DNA of 47,634 nt from an uncultured Anaeroplasma sp. (GCA_934216145.1 CAKQBG010000008.1:1-47634); one strand, 5' to 3'. Counted from the first letter of the stretch, positions 10,601 through 18,580 are shown. Made by a program: numbers and translations. The notes: generated by a model from the sequence alone, not told the origin.

Positions 10601-12637
10601 TCTTACTTAGTAATGAATAATCAAACTGTTGAGTATTATGTAACATTGGATGGTTATGGTAAAGCGGTAGTTTCTAAAAATGTAAATGGTTCAATCATTG
10701 TAGTCGATGAAAATGCAACTTATACATCTACAACAACTATAACTTCATCAGGAAGTTATAATTATAAGTTGGAATTTATAGATAATAATCAAACTATAAT
10801 TTATTATGGCACATTATTTACATATACAATTAATAATCAAAAGTATAATGCATTTATAGTATCACATTCAGAAATTAATACAAAGTTTGTTAATGAAAGT
10901 GATATGTCTGTATTAGAACTTGATCAATTTGGTAATGCAACATTATATAAGAATGATGGAAGCAAAGAGACGGGTACTTGTAAGTTAATTACTTATGATT
11001 TACTATATTATGTTAACAATGCTAATTCTGATGCATGTGTATATACATATGATATTGAGTCTGGTACAATTGTTAAAGGTGATTTTGACTTATATGGTTA
11101 TTATACAAAGGACTTTGAATCTTTAGTATTCTATCAATATGGATTTGCACTTGTTAATGGTTCTGATAGATATTTTTATAATATTGTTGATGGTGCAGTT
11201 GTATTATATGAATATGATCCTACAAATACAGATGCCAATGAATATGGATTTGTAGAAATTAAGTTTGGTTCATATGAAAATCAAGTAACATTTAAGGGTA
11301 AGACATATTATGAAAATACTGGTTATGCAATTAGTTTCAATAGAGTTCAATCTAATTCTGAGAAATATCCATTAAAATCTACTTCAACAGTAAAAGATGC
11401 TAATGGTGTTGAAAAAACACAAACTACTTATTACTATTTAGAGGATTTAACTTATGCGCCTACAGGTGAAACATTTAGCGTTAATGGTGTTGTAAAGGTA
11501 TTAATGGTTGTTGTTGATCAAGATGGCAATGAGGTTTCGTCAACTGAAAATTCTTATACATGTTCAGTAGTTAGAGAAAAATTAGAAGATGCTTTTGATA
11601 TGTATGTATTATTTAAAGGTTATAAGTTTGGTATTAATGCAGAATATCAAGGTATGAATGAAAATGATGAAAGTATATCAACTTATGAGGTTACATCATT
11701 ATCATATACTATTGATTTACAAAATGACACATACCTACAAATGGCTTATTTCTATTATGTATACTTTAGAATGGATATTTCATCTACAATGACAGATCCA
11801 TATGGCGGACTTGTTGTTGTTACAAGTTATGATGAAAATGGTGATGTTCTTGAAAATTATTGTGATTCAGCATTTACAGAAAAGGCAAATTTAGTAGATT
11901 CAAATGGTAATGTATTAAATCTTGAACATGCTAAATATACAATGTCTTCAAGTGGAAATTATCTTTATATTTATGCTTCAGTTGTAGGCAGTGATAATTA
12001 TACATATAGATTATATATGGTAGTTACAAACTATAATGCTCCTAAATCAGCTTTAGGTGTTAGAGTACTTTATATGACTAGAGTTCAAACTTTAACTTAC
12101 ATTGATTATGAATTAACTATAGAACAAGTTGTTACATATAATGGTAATAACACTATTGATAAAGCTGGTGTTGGTCAATTAGCAAGCTTATCATTAAAGC
12201 AAAATGGTGAAGATGTACAAATTGAGACTATAATAAGAAGTGCAAACGGTATTTATTATGGTATTTCTAGAGAATACGATGAAAATGGTATTATCACTTC
12301 ATCACAATATTATAAATTTAATTTAAAGCAATCATCAAATGTTGAAGATAATAGAGCACAAGTATTTGAATCAGTTGATATTGAATTAGTACCAGTTACT
12401 ACATATTATTCAAGTGATAAATCATCATATGTAGATATAGATAATGATGGAAATGTACTATTAATTAAAAATGGTGATTCTTATGTAAATTTCTCAAATA
12501 TGGAATATGATTCTGAAACTGATACATATTCATATGATGTAATTACAAGTGAAGGAACTGAAAAATATACATTGAAAATTGTTGATGGTAAAGTTGTTAT
12601 TAGTTTAGTTGAAACTAAAACTTCTACAAAAGAATAA
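7625..12637 (+). CDS. Very large InlB-repeat (Listeria-Bacteroides repeat) lipoprotein
   Basis: This is the largest gene in the window (1670 residues). A signal peptide ends in lipobox LTSCGS. Residues about 30-95, 97-175 and 250-335 are three InlB B-type repeats, recognisable by GYTFLGW, LKFAGWY and GYELVGW followed by closing segments such as FYAKW and LYAVWKKG. The remaining 1300 residues are rich in Tyr, Thr, Ser, Asn and Val and look all-beta. A degenerate motif of the form LxLDxxGxAxL recurs (about residues 510, 841, 1006, 1098 and 1602), suggesting tandem divergent beta domains. There is no C-terminal membrane helix or LPxTG motif, so anchoring is by the lipid. RBS AAAGGGAA precedes the ATG. 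It is the last gene of the VWA/lipoprotein operon and is followed by a strong terminator. An adhesin-like or polymer-binding role is inference. Confidence 0.85.
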   Translation: MKKIKKSLFTLFVGTSLATSIMLTSCGSKGFTYEFNVNGGENQEKEFIEEGKEFELPTPKKEGYTFLGWYDNPEFNGEKITTITASKNMTFYAKWAKLGVLNFDLNGATLNKSVLNVAIGDNLNDVLKDYIPVKNDLKFAGWYIYNTVSSKYTLVSDDAVMPEEGLTVTARFKQKCVVEFYVKNSTTGNYELKESSESYELIGDTFTSSHIEDGYSEVNTPNTVSSVKVSENASDNVLKKYYAKDVYEIHFDSNYPVEMDAVTSNLTLENGDRIKFPKLSDVEGYELVGWSTSKNGEVKYDTNKILENLFNDQDSSFEPKYYASGSETLYAVWKKGSTDMFGGADEIYYLDEKSNDIYLKRDGIYFKGVINDSSFIFFDNNKKIILEGKLLNNGKFSYLDSERQDSVYGLYNKGMNENVNLYFGQYDDLSYVTKDENGVLHSSKGTFIILDDGTYSVTFTDGDLKGTVMNFVIGKYQGQNAFQVRNEEDVNLGSMKVYQLADYDLVDSGLTLTLNGYGTAALNSSNYYYNRNEDSISLYGSSGQSVGTLKFEEINNEKCLVLYNSTYDVVINDDNKSLTIDGLSFATVKDGDVVISGHYYIESSILGDYLVTIKDSNNVLHKYLVYTVTSDSVDGAEAVSTTLFKEVSILYKEYYYQNGSSIYYAPLLVIDGKTTATLYGFVSKGVFVKVSSGTYNLNNDGTYTYTVTNVYDEASKALTSPYDLSTISSFVYSLDETNSYNVSYWYTYSTSDGEVNLVLEYNFTDSDTKTLKFISHKVIYFDGANTYEGTFSTTGEITTLTFDDFVLYVLLDNELSTATECQLPKTEYLYTNGSINKNEYFSYDKFGNVTYNVVVEENNESKVKIYEGSLVETENSTICGDTIYEFKYLLDGSSTTLEFIKFLANNGSTYYAKRSESYSGDFTVSNNRNLKFTLDGFDYKVKFTIADEVIETLYYVDDENNTISIYMQSYTITFDVTDKENGKCRMRGLEAGSYLVMNNQTVEYYVTLDGYGKAVVSKNVNGSIIVVDENATYTSTTTITSSGSYNYKLEFIDNNQTIIYYGTLFTYTINNQKYNAFIVSHSEINTKFVNESDMSVLELDQFGNATLYKNDGSKETGTCKLITYDLLYYVNNANSDACVYTYDIESGTIVKGDFDLYGYYTKDFESLVFYQYGFALVNGSDRYFYNIVDGAVVLYEYDPTNTDANEYGFVEIKFGSYENQVTFKGKTYYENTGYAISFNRVQSNSEKYPLKSTSTVKDANGVEKTQTTYYYLEDLTYAPTGETFSVNGVVKVLMVVVDQDGNEVSSTENSYTCSVVREKLEDAFDMYVLFKGYKFGINAEYQGMNENDESISTYEVTSLSYTIDLQNDTYLQMAYFYYVYFRMDISSTMTDPYGGLVVVTSYDENGDVLENYCDSAFTEKANLVDSNGNVLNLEHAKYTMSSSGNYLYIYASVVGSDNYTYRLYMVVTNYNAPKSALGVRVLYMTRVQTLTYIDYELTIEQVVTYNGNNTIDKAGVGQLASLSLKQNGEDVQIETIIRSANGIYYGISREYDENGIITSSQYYKFNLKQSSNVEDNRAQVFESVDIELVPVTTYYSSDKSSYVDIDNDGNVLLIKNGDSYVNFSNMEYDSETDTYSYDVITSEGTEKYTLKIVDGKVVISLVETKTSTKE

Positions 12638-12642
12638 TTTAT

Positions 12643-12680
12643 AATGACATGATTCATTAAAAGAATCATGTCATTTTTTT
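12643..12680 (+). terminator. Rho-independent terminator of the VWA/lipoprotein operon
   Basis: A perfect 13-bp stem (AATGACATGATTC with GAATCATGTCATT, 12643-12655 and 12663-12675) with a 7-base loop is followed by a run of T. It lies just after the stop codon of the 1670-residue lipoprotein gene. Confidence 0.95.
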
Positions 12681-12730
12681 AAAATATAATTCAATATTTA
12701 ATTGCTTGAACTAACGTTATTTTATTTCAC

Positions 12731-12759
12731 TTGATAAACATTATTCAAAATGCTATAAT
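12731..12759 (+). promoter_or_regulatory. Sigma-A-type promoter of hom
   Basis: A -35 box TTGATA and a -10 box TATAAT are separated by exactly 17 bases, about 30 bases upstream of the hom start. Transcription should begin near 12766, giving a short leader with RBS AGGAG. Confidence 0.85.
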
Positions 12760-12790
12760 TAAGTAAATTTGTTTTTTTAGGAGAATTATG

Positions 12791-14071
12791 ATGAAAAATG
12801 TTGGAGTTGCAATATTAGGCTTAGGTGTTGTTGGTAGTGGAGTATATGAGATAATAGAGTCTCATAAGGAAAACTATAAGATAAGTCAGGATATTAATCT
12901 TGAGGTTGTAAAGGTATTAGATAGAACTAAAGAAAAGGCTTATAAATTAGGTATAACAGATGAAAAGATTACTTCATCAATAGATGATATTTGCAATGAT
13001 CCTAATGTTTCTATAGTAGTAGAAGTAATGGGTGGCTGTACTGCAGCTAAAGATTATGTATTAAAGACCTTATCTTCTAAAAAGTCTGTTGTTACATCTA
13101 ATAAGGAGCTATATTGTAAATATGGTTATTTACTTGAAGCTGAGGCTAAGAAGAATGGAGTAGGATTATATTATGAAGCTACTGTAGCTGGTGGTATTCC
13201 TATTATTAGAACATTACTAGATAATCTTCAGGGTAATAATATCAAATCAATATTAGGTATTATTAATGGTACAACAAATTATATTCTATCTAAAATGATG
13301 AATGATGGTATTACTTATGATGATGCTTTAAGCCAAGCTCAAATGCTAGGCTATGCTGAAAAGGATCCAACTAGTGATGTTGATGGATTTGATTCAACAT
13401 ATAAGCTTTCAATTTTATCATCATTAGCCTTTAAAACTAAAATTCCATATACTAAGATTTATCGTGAAGGTATAAGAAATATATCCTTAAAGGATATTAA
13501 TTACGGATTAAAGCTTGGATATACATTAAAGCTATTAGCTATCGGTAAAAATACAGAAAAGGGAATTGAGGTTAGAGTTCATCCAACATTTATTAGAAAT
13601 TCTCACCCTTTAGCTACAGTAAATGATTCTTATAATGCAATTTTTGTAACAGGAGATAGTGTTGAGGATGTAATGCTATATGGTAGAGGTGCCGGAAAGC
13701 TTCCTACAGGTAGTGCGGTTGTTGGTGATATTTTATATGCTGCAAAGCATGAAAATAGTATTCAATATTCTCCATTTGAAAATACAGCCTTAGAGGATGA
13801 TAAAATTCATTTTATAGATAATTTTGAAAGTGCCTATTATATGAGATTGCTTGTTAATGATACAATTGGTGTACTTGCAAAGATTACCTCAATTTTTTCT
13901 AATTATAACATTAGTGTTGCTGAACTTATTCAATATGAGAATCAGCCTAGTGGAGTTCCTTTAATCATTGTTACCCATGTTACTCATGAATATAGTGTTA
14001 GAAACGCTGTTAGAGAAATAAATGAATTAAAGGAATATGGATATGTAGAAGCAGTTATAAGAGTGAATTAA
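12791..14071 (+). CDS. hom: Homoserine dehydrogenase with C-terminal ACT domain
   Basis: The enzyme reduces aspartate semialdehyde to homoserine with NAD(P)H, the branch step to threonine and methionine. The N-terminal Rossmann motif GLGVVGSGV is followed by the family segments SNKELY, YEATVAGGIPI and GTTNYIL, and by the C-terminal ACT domain (about 350-426, starting YYMRLLVNDTIGVLA), normally the site of threonine feedback inhibition. Length (426 residues) is usual for the ACT-containing form. Two in-frame ATGs exist at 12788 and 12791; the second is 7 bases after AGGAG (12779-12783) and is preferred, though the first is possible. The gene stands alone with its own promoter and terminator; thrB, thrC and lysC/asd are not next to it. 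Confidence 0.95.
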   Translation: MKNVGVAILGLGVVGSGVYEIIESHKENYKISQDINLEVVKVLDRTKEKAYKLGITDEKITSSIDDICNDPNVSIVVEVMGGCTAAKDYVLKTLSSKKSVVTSNKELYCKYGYLLEAEAKKNGVGLYYEATVAGGIPIIRTLLDNLQGNNIKSILGIINGTTNYILSKMMNDGITYDDALSQAQMLGYAEKDPTSDVDGFDSTYKLSILSSLAFKTKIPYTKIYREGIRNISLKDINYGLKLGYTLKLLAIGKNTEKGIEVRVHPTFIRNSHPLATVNDSYNAIFVTGDSVEDVMLYGRGAGKLPTGSAVVGDILYAAKHENSIQYSPFENTALEDDKIHFIDNFESAYYMRLLVNDTIGVLAKITSIFSNYNISVAELIQYENQPSGVPLIIVTHVTHEYSVRNAVREINELKEYGYVEAVIRVN

Positions 14072-14087
14072 TTTTCACTCTTTTTTT
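14060..14087 (+). terminator. Terminator of hom
   Basis: An 8-bp stem AGAGTGAA/TTCACTCT (14060-14067 and 14074-14081) overlaps the hom stop codon and is followed by seven T. The group II intron begins only a few bases after the T tract. Confidence 0.9.
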
Positions 14088-14089
14088 AT

Positions 14090-14726
14090 GTATGACTGGC
14101 ATATCATATATCTAGGGTGATAGTCCCAAGAGGCGCAGTTTCCTTGAACTCGATAGTAACTTGCAAAGCGTAAACCAGTAATGGAGCGTGAAAAGAAGTA
14201 ATAGCGAAAACGTGGCTCAACGAGTAGGAACTTAAGACTGAAGGCCCATTAGGTGGATAAGTTAACATAATAACATAACAAAGTTCGAAAGACTGTTTAA
14301 CACCAATTTATATAAAATTAAATTAAAAAATATTAATCAAAATAAATAAGGGTATGAGGTTAAGCTTACTTTAATGGGTAGTCTAAAGAATGATTTTGCT
14401 AGCTAACGAAAAGATAGGAAGTAGACAAGCTATGAGTTAACACTTACGTACAAGAATAAAAATGATTATTTGGAAAAAATGAAAGCTTCCGTTTGTAGAA
14501 GGGATTATATGTTTGTTGCAATTTCTAAAATACTACAAAATGCAATATCGAAAATTAGACTTGCAACAACAAATAAAAAAGATGAAACGAAGATGTTTGG
14601 TCTTCGCTCTTGACTATTTTTTAGCTTGAAGCAAACTTATGAATTGAACCATCGGATGCAAACGTCACGTATGGTGGTGTGAGAGGGAATGAAAAGTAAT
14701 TAGAAATAATTATTTTTATACTTTAC
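14090..14726 (+). mobile_element. ORF-less group II intron (class C-like)
   Basis: The start GTATGACTGGCATAT followed by AGGGTGATAGTCCC matches the 5' end and domain I pattern of bacterial group II introns that begin GTGTGCCxGGCAT. Near the 3' end a domain V hairpin can be folded at 14646-14678: ACCAT with ATGGT, then GATG with CGTC, loop CAAA, followed by the family's GGTGGTGTGAGAGGG. A domain VI hairpin (14693-14724) and a 3' end near TTTAC at 14726 follow. No frame carries a reverse transcriptase, so the element is about 640 bases and would need a maturase from elsewhere. It sits directly after the hom terminator, the preferred target type of class C introns. Both ends are approximate to a few bases. 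It could also be a degraded copy, although the core looks intact. Confidence 0.82.
14646..14678 (+). ncRNA. Group II intron domain V hairpin
   Basis: This is the catalytic hairpin of the intron at 14090-14726. ACCAT (14648-14652) pairs with ATGGT (14671-14675), a small internal bulge follows, then GATG (14655-14658) pairs with CGTC (14663-14666) around loop CAAA. The size (about 33 bases) and the trailing GTGTGAGAGGG fit the family. Confidence 0.75.
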
Positions 14727-14766
14727 TCGATTTGGAAAGAAATTCTCTTAGAAATCATTAGAATTA

Positions 14767-14795
14767 TTGAAAAAAAATATTATAAATGATATACT
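14767..14795 (+). promoter_or_regulatory. Promoter of the FAD-dependent dehydrogenase gene
   Basis: TTGAAA (14767-14772) and TATACT (14790-14795) are separated by 17 bases. The promoter lies downstream of the group II intron, so expression of the next gene does not depend on reading through it. Confidence 0.75.
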
Positions 14796-14838
14796 TATTT
14801 TTGGCTTTTTAGCACACTAAGAAGGAATGGTATTATTT

Positions 14839-16251
14839 ATGAAGTATGATTGTATAATTGTTGGTGCAGGTCCAGCTGGAGTTTTCTGTGCTTATGAATT
14901 TGTTGAAAAAAATCCTAATTTAAAGGTATTATTAATTGATAAGGGACATAATATTTATAATAGAAAATGTCCTGTAAATAATCATAAGCTTGATAAGTGT
15001 CCTGTAAATAGAGATGGAATAAGTGGTTGTAGTCCTGCTTGTTCTATTACTAATGGCTTTGGTGGTGCTGGAGCTTTCTCTGATGGCAAATTTAACATTA
15101 CTACAGAGTTTGGTGGTTGGTTAACAGATTATCTAGATGATAAGGAAGTATTAGATTTAATAAAGTATGTAGATTCTATTAATATTAAATTTGGCGCTAC
15201 AGAGGTTATAACAGACCCTACTACTGATAAGGTTAGAGAAATTGAAAGAAGAGGCTATGCAGTTGGCTTAAAGCTTTTACGTAGTCAAGTAAGACATTTA
15301 GGCACTGAAAATAATCTTAAAATATTAATGCGTATTTATGAATATTTATCTGATAAAATTGAAATGCGCTTTAAAGAAGAGGTTAAAGATATAATTGTTA
15401 AGGATAATGAGGTAAAGGGTATTATCATTAACAATGGCGAAGAGCTATATAGTGATAATGTGTTATTAGCTGTAGGTAGAGATGGTTCTAAATGGCTTGA
15501 GGAAATTTGTAAGAAGAATAATATTCATATGACTCATAATCAAGTTGATATTGGTGTAAGAGTTGAAACTAATGATGTTATTATGGAAGAAATCAATAAG
15601 AATTTATATGAGGGTAAATTTATATATAGAACCTCAGTAGGTACAGTTGTTAGAACATTCTGTTCAAACCCAAGTGGTCATGTTGTAGTTGAAAATCATT
15701 CAGGAACAATGCTAGCAAATGGACATGCATATGCATCTAAAGAACTAGGAAGTAATAATACTAATTTTGCTTTATTAGTTTCACATAAATTTTCAGAGCC
15801 ATTTGACTTACCTAATGAGTATGCACATCAGGTATCTCGTTTAGCAAATGAATTATCATGTGGTGGAATTATTGTTCAACGCTATGGTGATATATGTAAA
15901 GGAAGAAGATCTACTCAAAAGAGAATAGATGAGGGATTTGTAAAGCCATCATTAAAGGAAGCAGTTCCTGGAGATTTAGGATTAGTATTACCTTATAATA
16001 CTATGAAATCAATTATTGAAATGATTGAGGCTTTAAATTATGTTACACCAGGTATTGCAAATGAGCATACATTATTCTATGGAGTAGAGGCTAAATTTTA
16101 TTCAGCTCGTCCTGAGATTAATAATAACTTCGAAACTAAGGTTAAAGGATTATATGTTGGTGGAGATGGAGCTGGATTAACACGTGGTTTAGCTCAAGCT
16201 GGCGCGAATGGTGTTTATGTAGCTAGAGATATATTAAAGAAGTTTATGTAA
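14839..16251 (+). CDS. FAD-dependent dehydrogenase (COG2509 type)
   Basis: The N terminus CIIVGAGPAGVFCAYEF is a classic dinucleotide-binding GxGxxG motif for FAD. It is followed by a cysteine-rich stretch (about 46-70: KCPVNN, KCPVNR, GCSPAC) and GFGGAGAFSDGKF, which mark the conserved family of uncharacterised FAD-dependent dehydrogenases found in many anaerobes. The C terminus has the second FAD-contact motif GLYVGGDGAGLTRGLAQAG. The true substrate is unknown. An in-frame ATG at 14827 directly abuts the AAGGA motif, so the ATG at 14839 (12 bases away; MKYDCIIVGAG) is the more likely start, giving 470 residues. It is a single-gene unit with its own promoter and terminator. Confidence 0.88.
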   Translation: MKYDCIIVGAGPAGVFCAYEFVEKNPNLKVLLIDKGHNIYNRKCPVNNHKLDKCPVNRDGISGCSPACSITNGFGGAGAFSDGKFNITTEFGGWLTDYLDDKEVLDLIKYVDSINIKFGATEVITDPTTDKVREIERRGYAVGLKLLRSQVRHLGTENNLKILMRIYEYLSDKIEMRFKEEVKDIIVKDNEVKGIIINNGEELYSDNVLLAVGRDGSKWLEEICKKNNIHMTHNQVDIGVRVETNDVIMEEINKNLYEGKFIYRTSVGTVVRTFCSNPSGHVVVENHSGTMLANGHAYASKELGSNNTNFALLVSHKFSEPFDLPNEYAHQVSRLANELSCGGIIVQRYGDICKGRRSTQKRIDEGFVKPSLKEAVPGDLGLVLPYNTMKSIIEMIEALNYVTPGIANEHTLFYGVEAKFYSARPEINNNFETKVKGLYVGGDGAGLTRGLAQAGANGVYVARDILKKFM

Positions 16252-16266
16252 TTTAATATTTATATG

Positions 16267-16300
16267 AAGATTGTAAAAAAATATTTTACAGTCTTTTTTT
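16267..16300 (+). terminator. Terminator of the FAD-dependent dehydrogenase gene
   Basis: A 12-bp stem (AAGATTGTAAAA with TTTTACAGTCTT, one G-U pair) with a 5-base loop runs into seven T. Confidence 0.92.
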
Positions 16301-16342
16301 AATTTTTATATATTTTCACTTTTATTTCTTATTAATACATGA

Positions 16343-16348
16343 TATAAT
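16343..16348 (+). promoter_or_regulatory. Probable -10 box of the EF-G paralogue gene
   Basis: A perfect TATAAT lies 43 bases upstream of the start. The -35 region is weak (TTTATT at 16321-16326, 16-base spacing), so the call rests mainly on the -10 box and its position after a terminator. Confidence 0.55.
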
Positions 16349-16390
16349 TTTTGTATAAAGAAAACGTTTACAATAAAAGGAGAATTTAAT

Positions 16391-18421
16391 ATGAGTTATA
16401 ACATTCGAAATGTAGCTGTGTTAGGACATCAGGCTTCTGGTAAGACTACTTTAGTTGAAAGTCTATATTCACTATCAACAGGAAACCCTAAGGGAAGTAT
16501 CGAAAGAAAAAATACTATTAGTGATTATACACAAGAAGAACAAAATAGAAAATCTAGTATTAAATCTAGTATTGTTCCGATTAACTATAATAATTATAAA
16601 ATTAATTTAATTGATATTCCTGGTAATGATGATTTTATTTGTGAAGCAATTCAAACTATTAGTGTTGTTAAAGGAGCAATTTTAGTAATAGATGCTAAAG
16701 AAGGAGTGCAGGTTGAAACTAAAAAGCATTATAATATGCTTAAGAAAAGAAACATACCTACTATTATTTATGTAAATAAAATGGATAGTGATGGAGTTCG
16801 ATTTGAAGATATTTTTAACGATCTAAGTAATAATTTAGCTCATAATGTAATTCCGTTTTGTTATCCAATGGGACATAATGATAATTTTGATGGCTTTGTT
16901 AATGTTGTAGAGTTAAAAGCTAGAAAATATAATGGGAAAACATGTGAGGATTCTGAAATATATTCTGATAAACGAGTGAAGGTTTTAGAACTTCATAATA
17001 ACATGATTGAACGAGTGGCTGAAAGTAATGATGAATTAATGGAGAAATTCTTTGATGGTGTTGAATTAACACGAAAAGAAATAAAGGATGGATTACGTGA
17101 TGGAGTGTTAAATGGTAGATTAATTCCAGTATTAGTTGGTTCTGCTACTAAATCAATTGGCCTTCATACTTTGCTTGATATGCTTATAGATTATTTACCA
17201 AATCCTAAAGATTTAAATCCAATTTCTGGTTTAATAGGTGAAGAAATAGTTGAAAGAAAAACATTAGATGAAGAACCTTTTAGTGCCTTTATTTTTAAGA
17301 CCATTGTAGATCCATATTCAGGAATAACTAATATTTTTAAAATAAATTCTGGTATAATTCATTTAAATGATGAAATTTATATTTCGGAATTAAATAAAAC
17401 TGAAACTATTTCTAATCTATATACAATTTGTGGTAAAAGTTTAACTCCTGTTAGTGAACTTCACGCTGGAGATATTGGATGTATATGTAAGATAGAAGGA
17501 TTAGAAAACTCTATGACTCTTTCTAATCCTAAATCTAAAATTATTTACCCTAAAATTGAATATCCAACAGCTGTATACTTTAAAGCTTTAAAGCCTAAAA
17601 CAAAGACAGATGAGGATAAACTATCAGCGGTATTACAAAAGTTAAGATTAGAAGATCCTTCAATTTCAGTAGTAAGAAATAAAGAAACAAAGCAGTTATT
17701 GATTGGTACATTAGGATTAGGTCATTTAAATTATTTATTAGAAAAAATGAAAAATAGTTATAAACTCGATATCACTTTAGAAGATTATCGAATTGTTTAT
17801 CGTGAAACAATAACTAATATAGCAAATGGGTTAGGTAGATATGTTAAACAATCTGGTGGAAGTGGATTCTATGGAATTGTTGAAATGAGATTTGAACCAT
17901 CTAAAGAGAATCAGTTTACTGAGGAGGTATTTGGTGGTGCAGTACCAAAGAATTACTTCCCAGCAGTTGAAAAAGGATTTTTTGAAGCTTGCGAAAAGGG
18001 ATTATTAAAAGGGTACCCTGTTATAGGTGTTCATGCAATACTAGTAGATGGTAAATATCATTCTGTTGATTCAAATGAGTTATCATTTAAGAATGCAAGT
18101 ATATTAGCATTTAAAGATGCTTATATGAAAGCCTCTCCAGTATTATTAGAGCCTATTATTGAAATGACTATTACAGTTGATGGTAGTATTGTAGGAGATA
18201 TATTATCAGATTTAACTCAAAGGCGAGCTAAAATAGTTGGAATGGAAATTAATTCTATGGGGCAACAAAAACTAAAGGCTTTAGCGCCTGAAGCCGAAAT
18301 ACTAGAATATGTTAATGATTTAAAGAGCTTAACTCAAGGTTCTGGATATTTCAATAGAACATTTTATGGATATGAAAAGGTACCTCAAAATTTAGTTGAA
18401 AAAATAGCTGAAAATAATTAA
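16391..18421 (+). CDS. EF-G-like translational GTPase, divergent paralogue
   Basis: The 676-residue protein has the five-domain EF-G layout. G1 is GHQASGKTT (12-20), G4 is YVNKMD, G5 region is VGSATKS, and the domain IV/V segments are recognisable (SGGSGFYGIVEMRFEP, TQRRAKIVGME). It departs from canonical EF-G in G1 (HVDAGKTT is usual) and in G3, where DTPGHVDF is replaced by DIPGNDDF starting at Asp75, so the catalytic His is Asn. This places it with the EF-G-like paralogues (FusA2 type) rather than the main elongation factor, whose gene normally lies with rpsL-rpsG. A role in ribosome rescue, recycling or stress is possible but unproven. RBS AAAAGGAG precedes the ATG. It is a single-gene unit. 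Confidence 0.88.
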   Translation: MSYNIRNVAVLGHQASGKTTLVESLYSLSTGNPKGSIERKNTISDYTQEEQNRKSSIKSSIVPINYNNYKINLIDIPGNDDFICEAIQTISVVKGAILVIDAKEGVQVETKKHYNMLKKRNIPTIIYVNKMDSDGVRFEDIFNDLSNNLAHNVIPFCYPMGHNDNFDGFVNVVELKARKYNGKTCEDSEIYSDKRVKVLELHNNMIERVAESNDELMEKFFDGVELTRKEIKDGLRDGVLNGRLIPVLVGSATKSIGLHTLLDMLIDYLPNPKDLNPISGLIGEEIVERKTLDEEPFSAFIFKTIVDPYSGITNIFKINSGIIHLNDEIYISELNKTETISNLYTICGKSLTPVSELHAGDIGCICKIEGLENSMTLSNPKSKIIYPKIEYPTAVYFKALKPKTKTDEDKLSAVLQKLRLEDPSISVVRNKETKQLLIGTLGLGHLNYLLEKMKNSYKLDITLEDYRIVYRETITNIANGLGRYVKQSGGSGFYGIVEMRFEPSKENQFTEEVFGGAVPKNYFPAVEKGFFEACEKGLLKGYPVIGVHAILVDGKYHSVDSNELSFKNASILAFKDAYMKASPVLLEPIIEMTITVDGSIVGDILSDLTQRRAKIVGMEINSMGQQKLKALAPEAEILEYVNDLKSLTQGSGYFNRTFYGYEKVPQNLVEKIAENN

Positions 18422-18452
18422 ACTTGTAATCGTTTTCAACAAATAACGTTAA

Positions 18453-18480
18453 TTGACATTTAAGTTTATATGTATATAAT
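18453..18480 (+). promoter_or_regulatory. Promoter of the ABC exporter operon
   Basis: Consensus TTGACA (18453-18458) and TATAAT (18475-18480) with 16-base spacing. It should drive the two ABC exporter genes with a leader of about 95 bases. Confidence 0.85.
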
Positions 18481-18497
18481 ATAGAATATAAAAATTA

Positions 18498-18558
18498 TTC
18501 TAGCTTTTAATGAAGCCATTTGTAGTTAAACTATAAATGGTTTTATTATGTTCTAGAG
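18498..18558 (+). promoter_or_regulatory. Structured leader hairpin upstream of the ABC exporter genes
   Basis: A 14-bp hairpin (AAGCCATTTGTAGT with ACTATAAATGGTTT, 18513-18526 and 18530-18543, with G-U pairs) is enclosed by a second stem (TTCTAG 18498-18503 with CTAGAG 18553-18558). TTTTATTATG follows the inner stem, so it could terminate transcription weakly. It lies after the promoter and before the start codon, so it may be an attenuator or mRNA-stability element; it might also serve as the terminator for the upstream EF-G-like gene. Confidence 0.5.
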
Positions 18559-18580
18559 TTGATAATATTAGGAGGAAAAA

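Noticed and set aside
14090..14726. A reverse transcriptase or other coding gene inside the group II intron
   Set aside because: No frame gives more than short peptides; none resembles a maturase.
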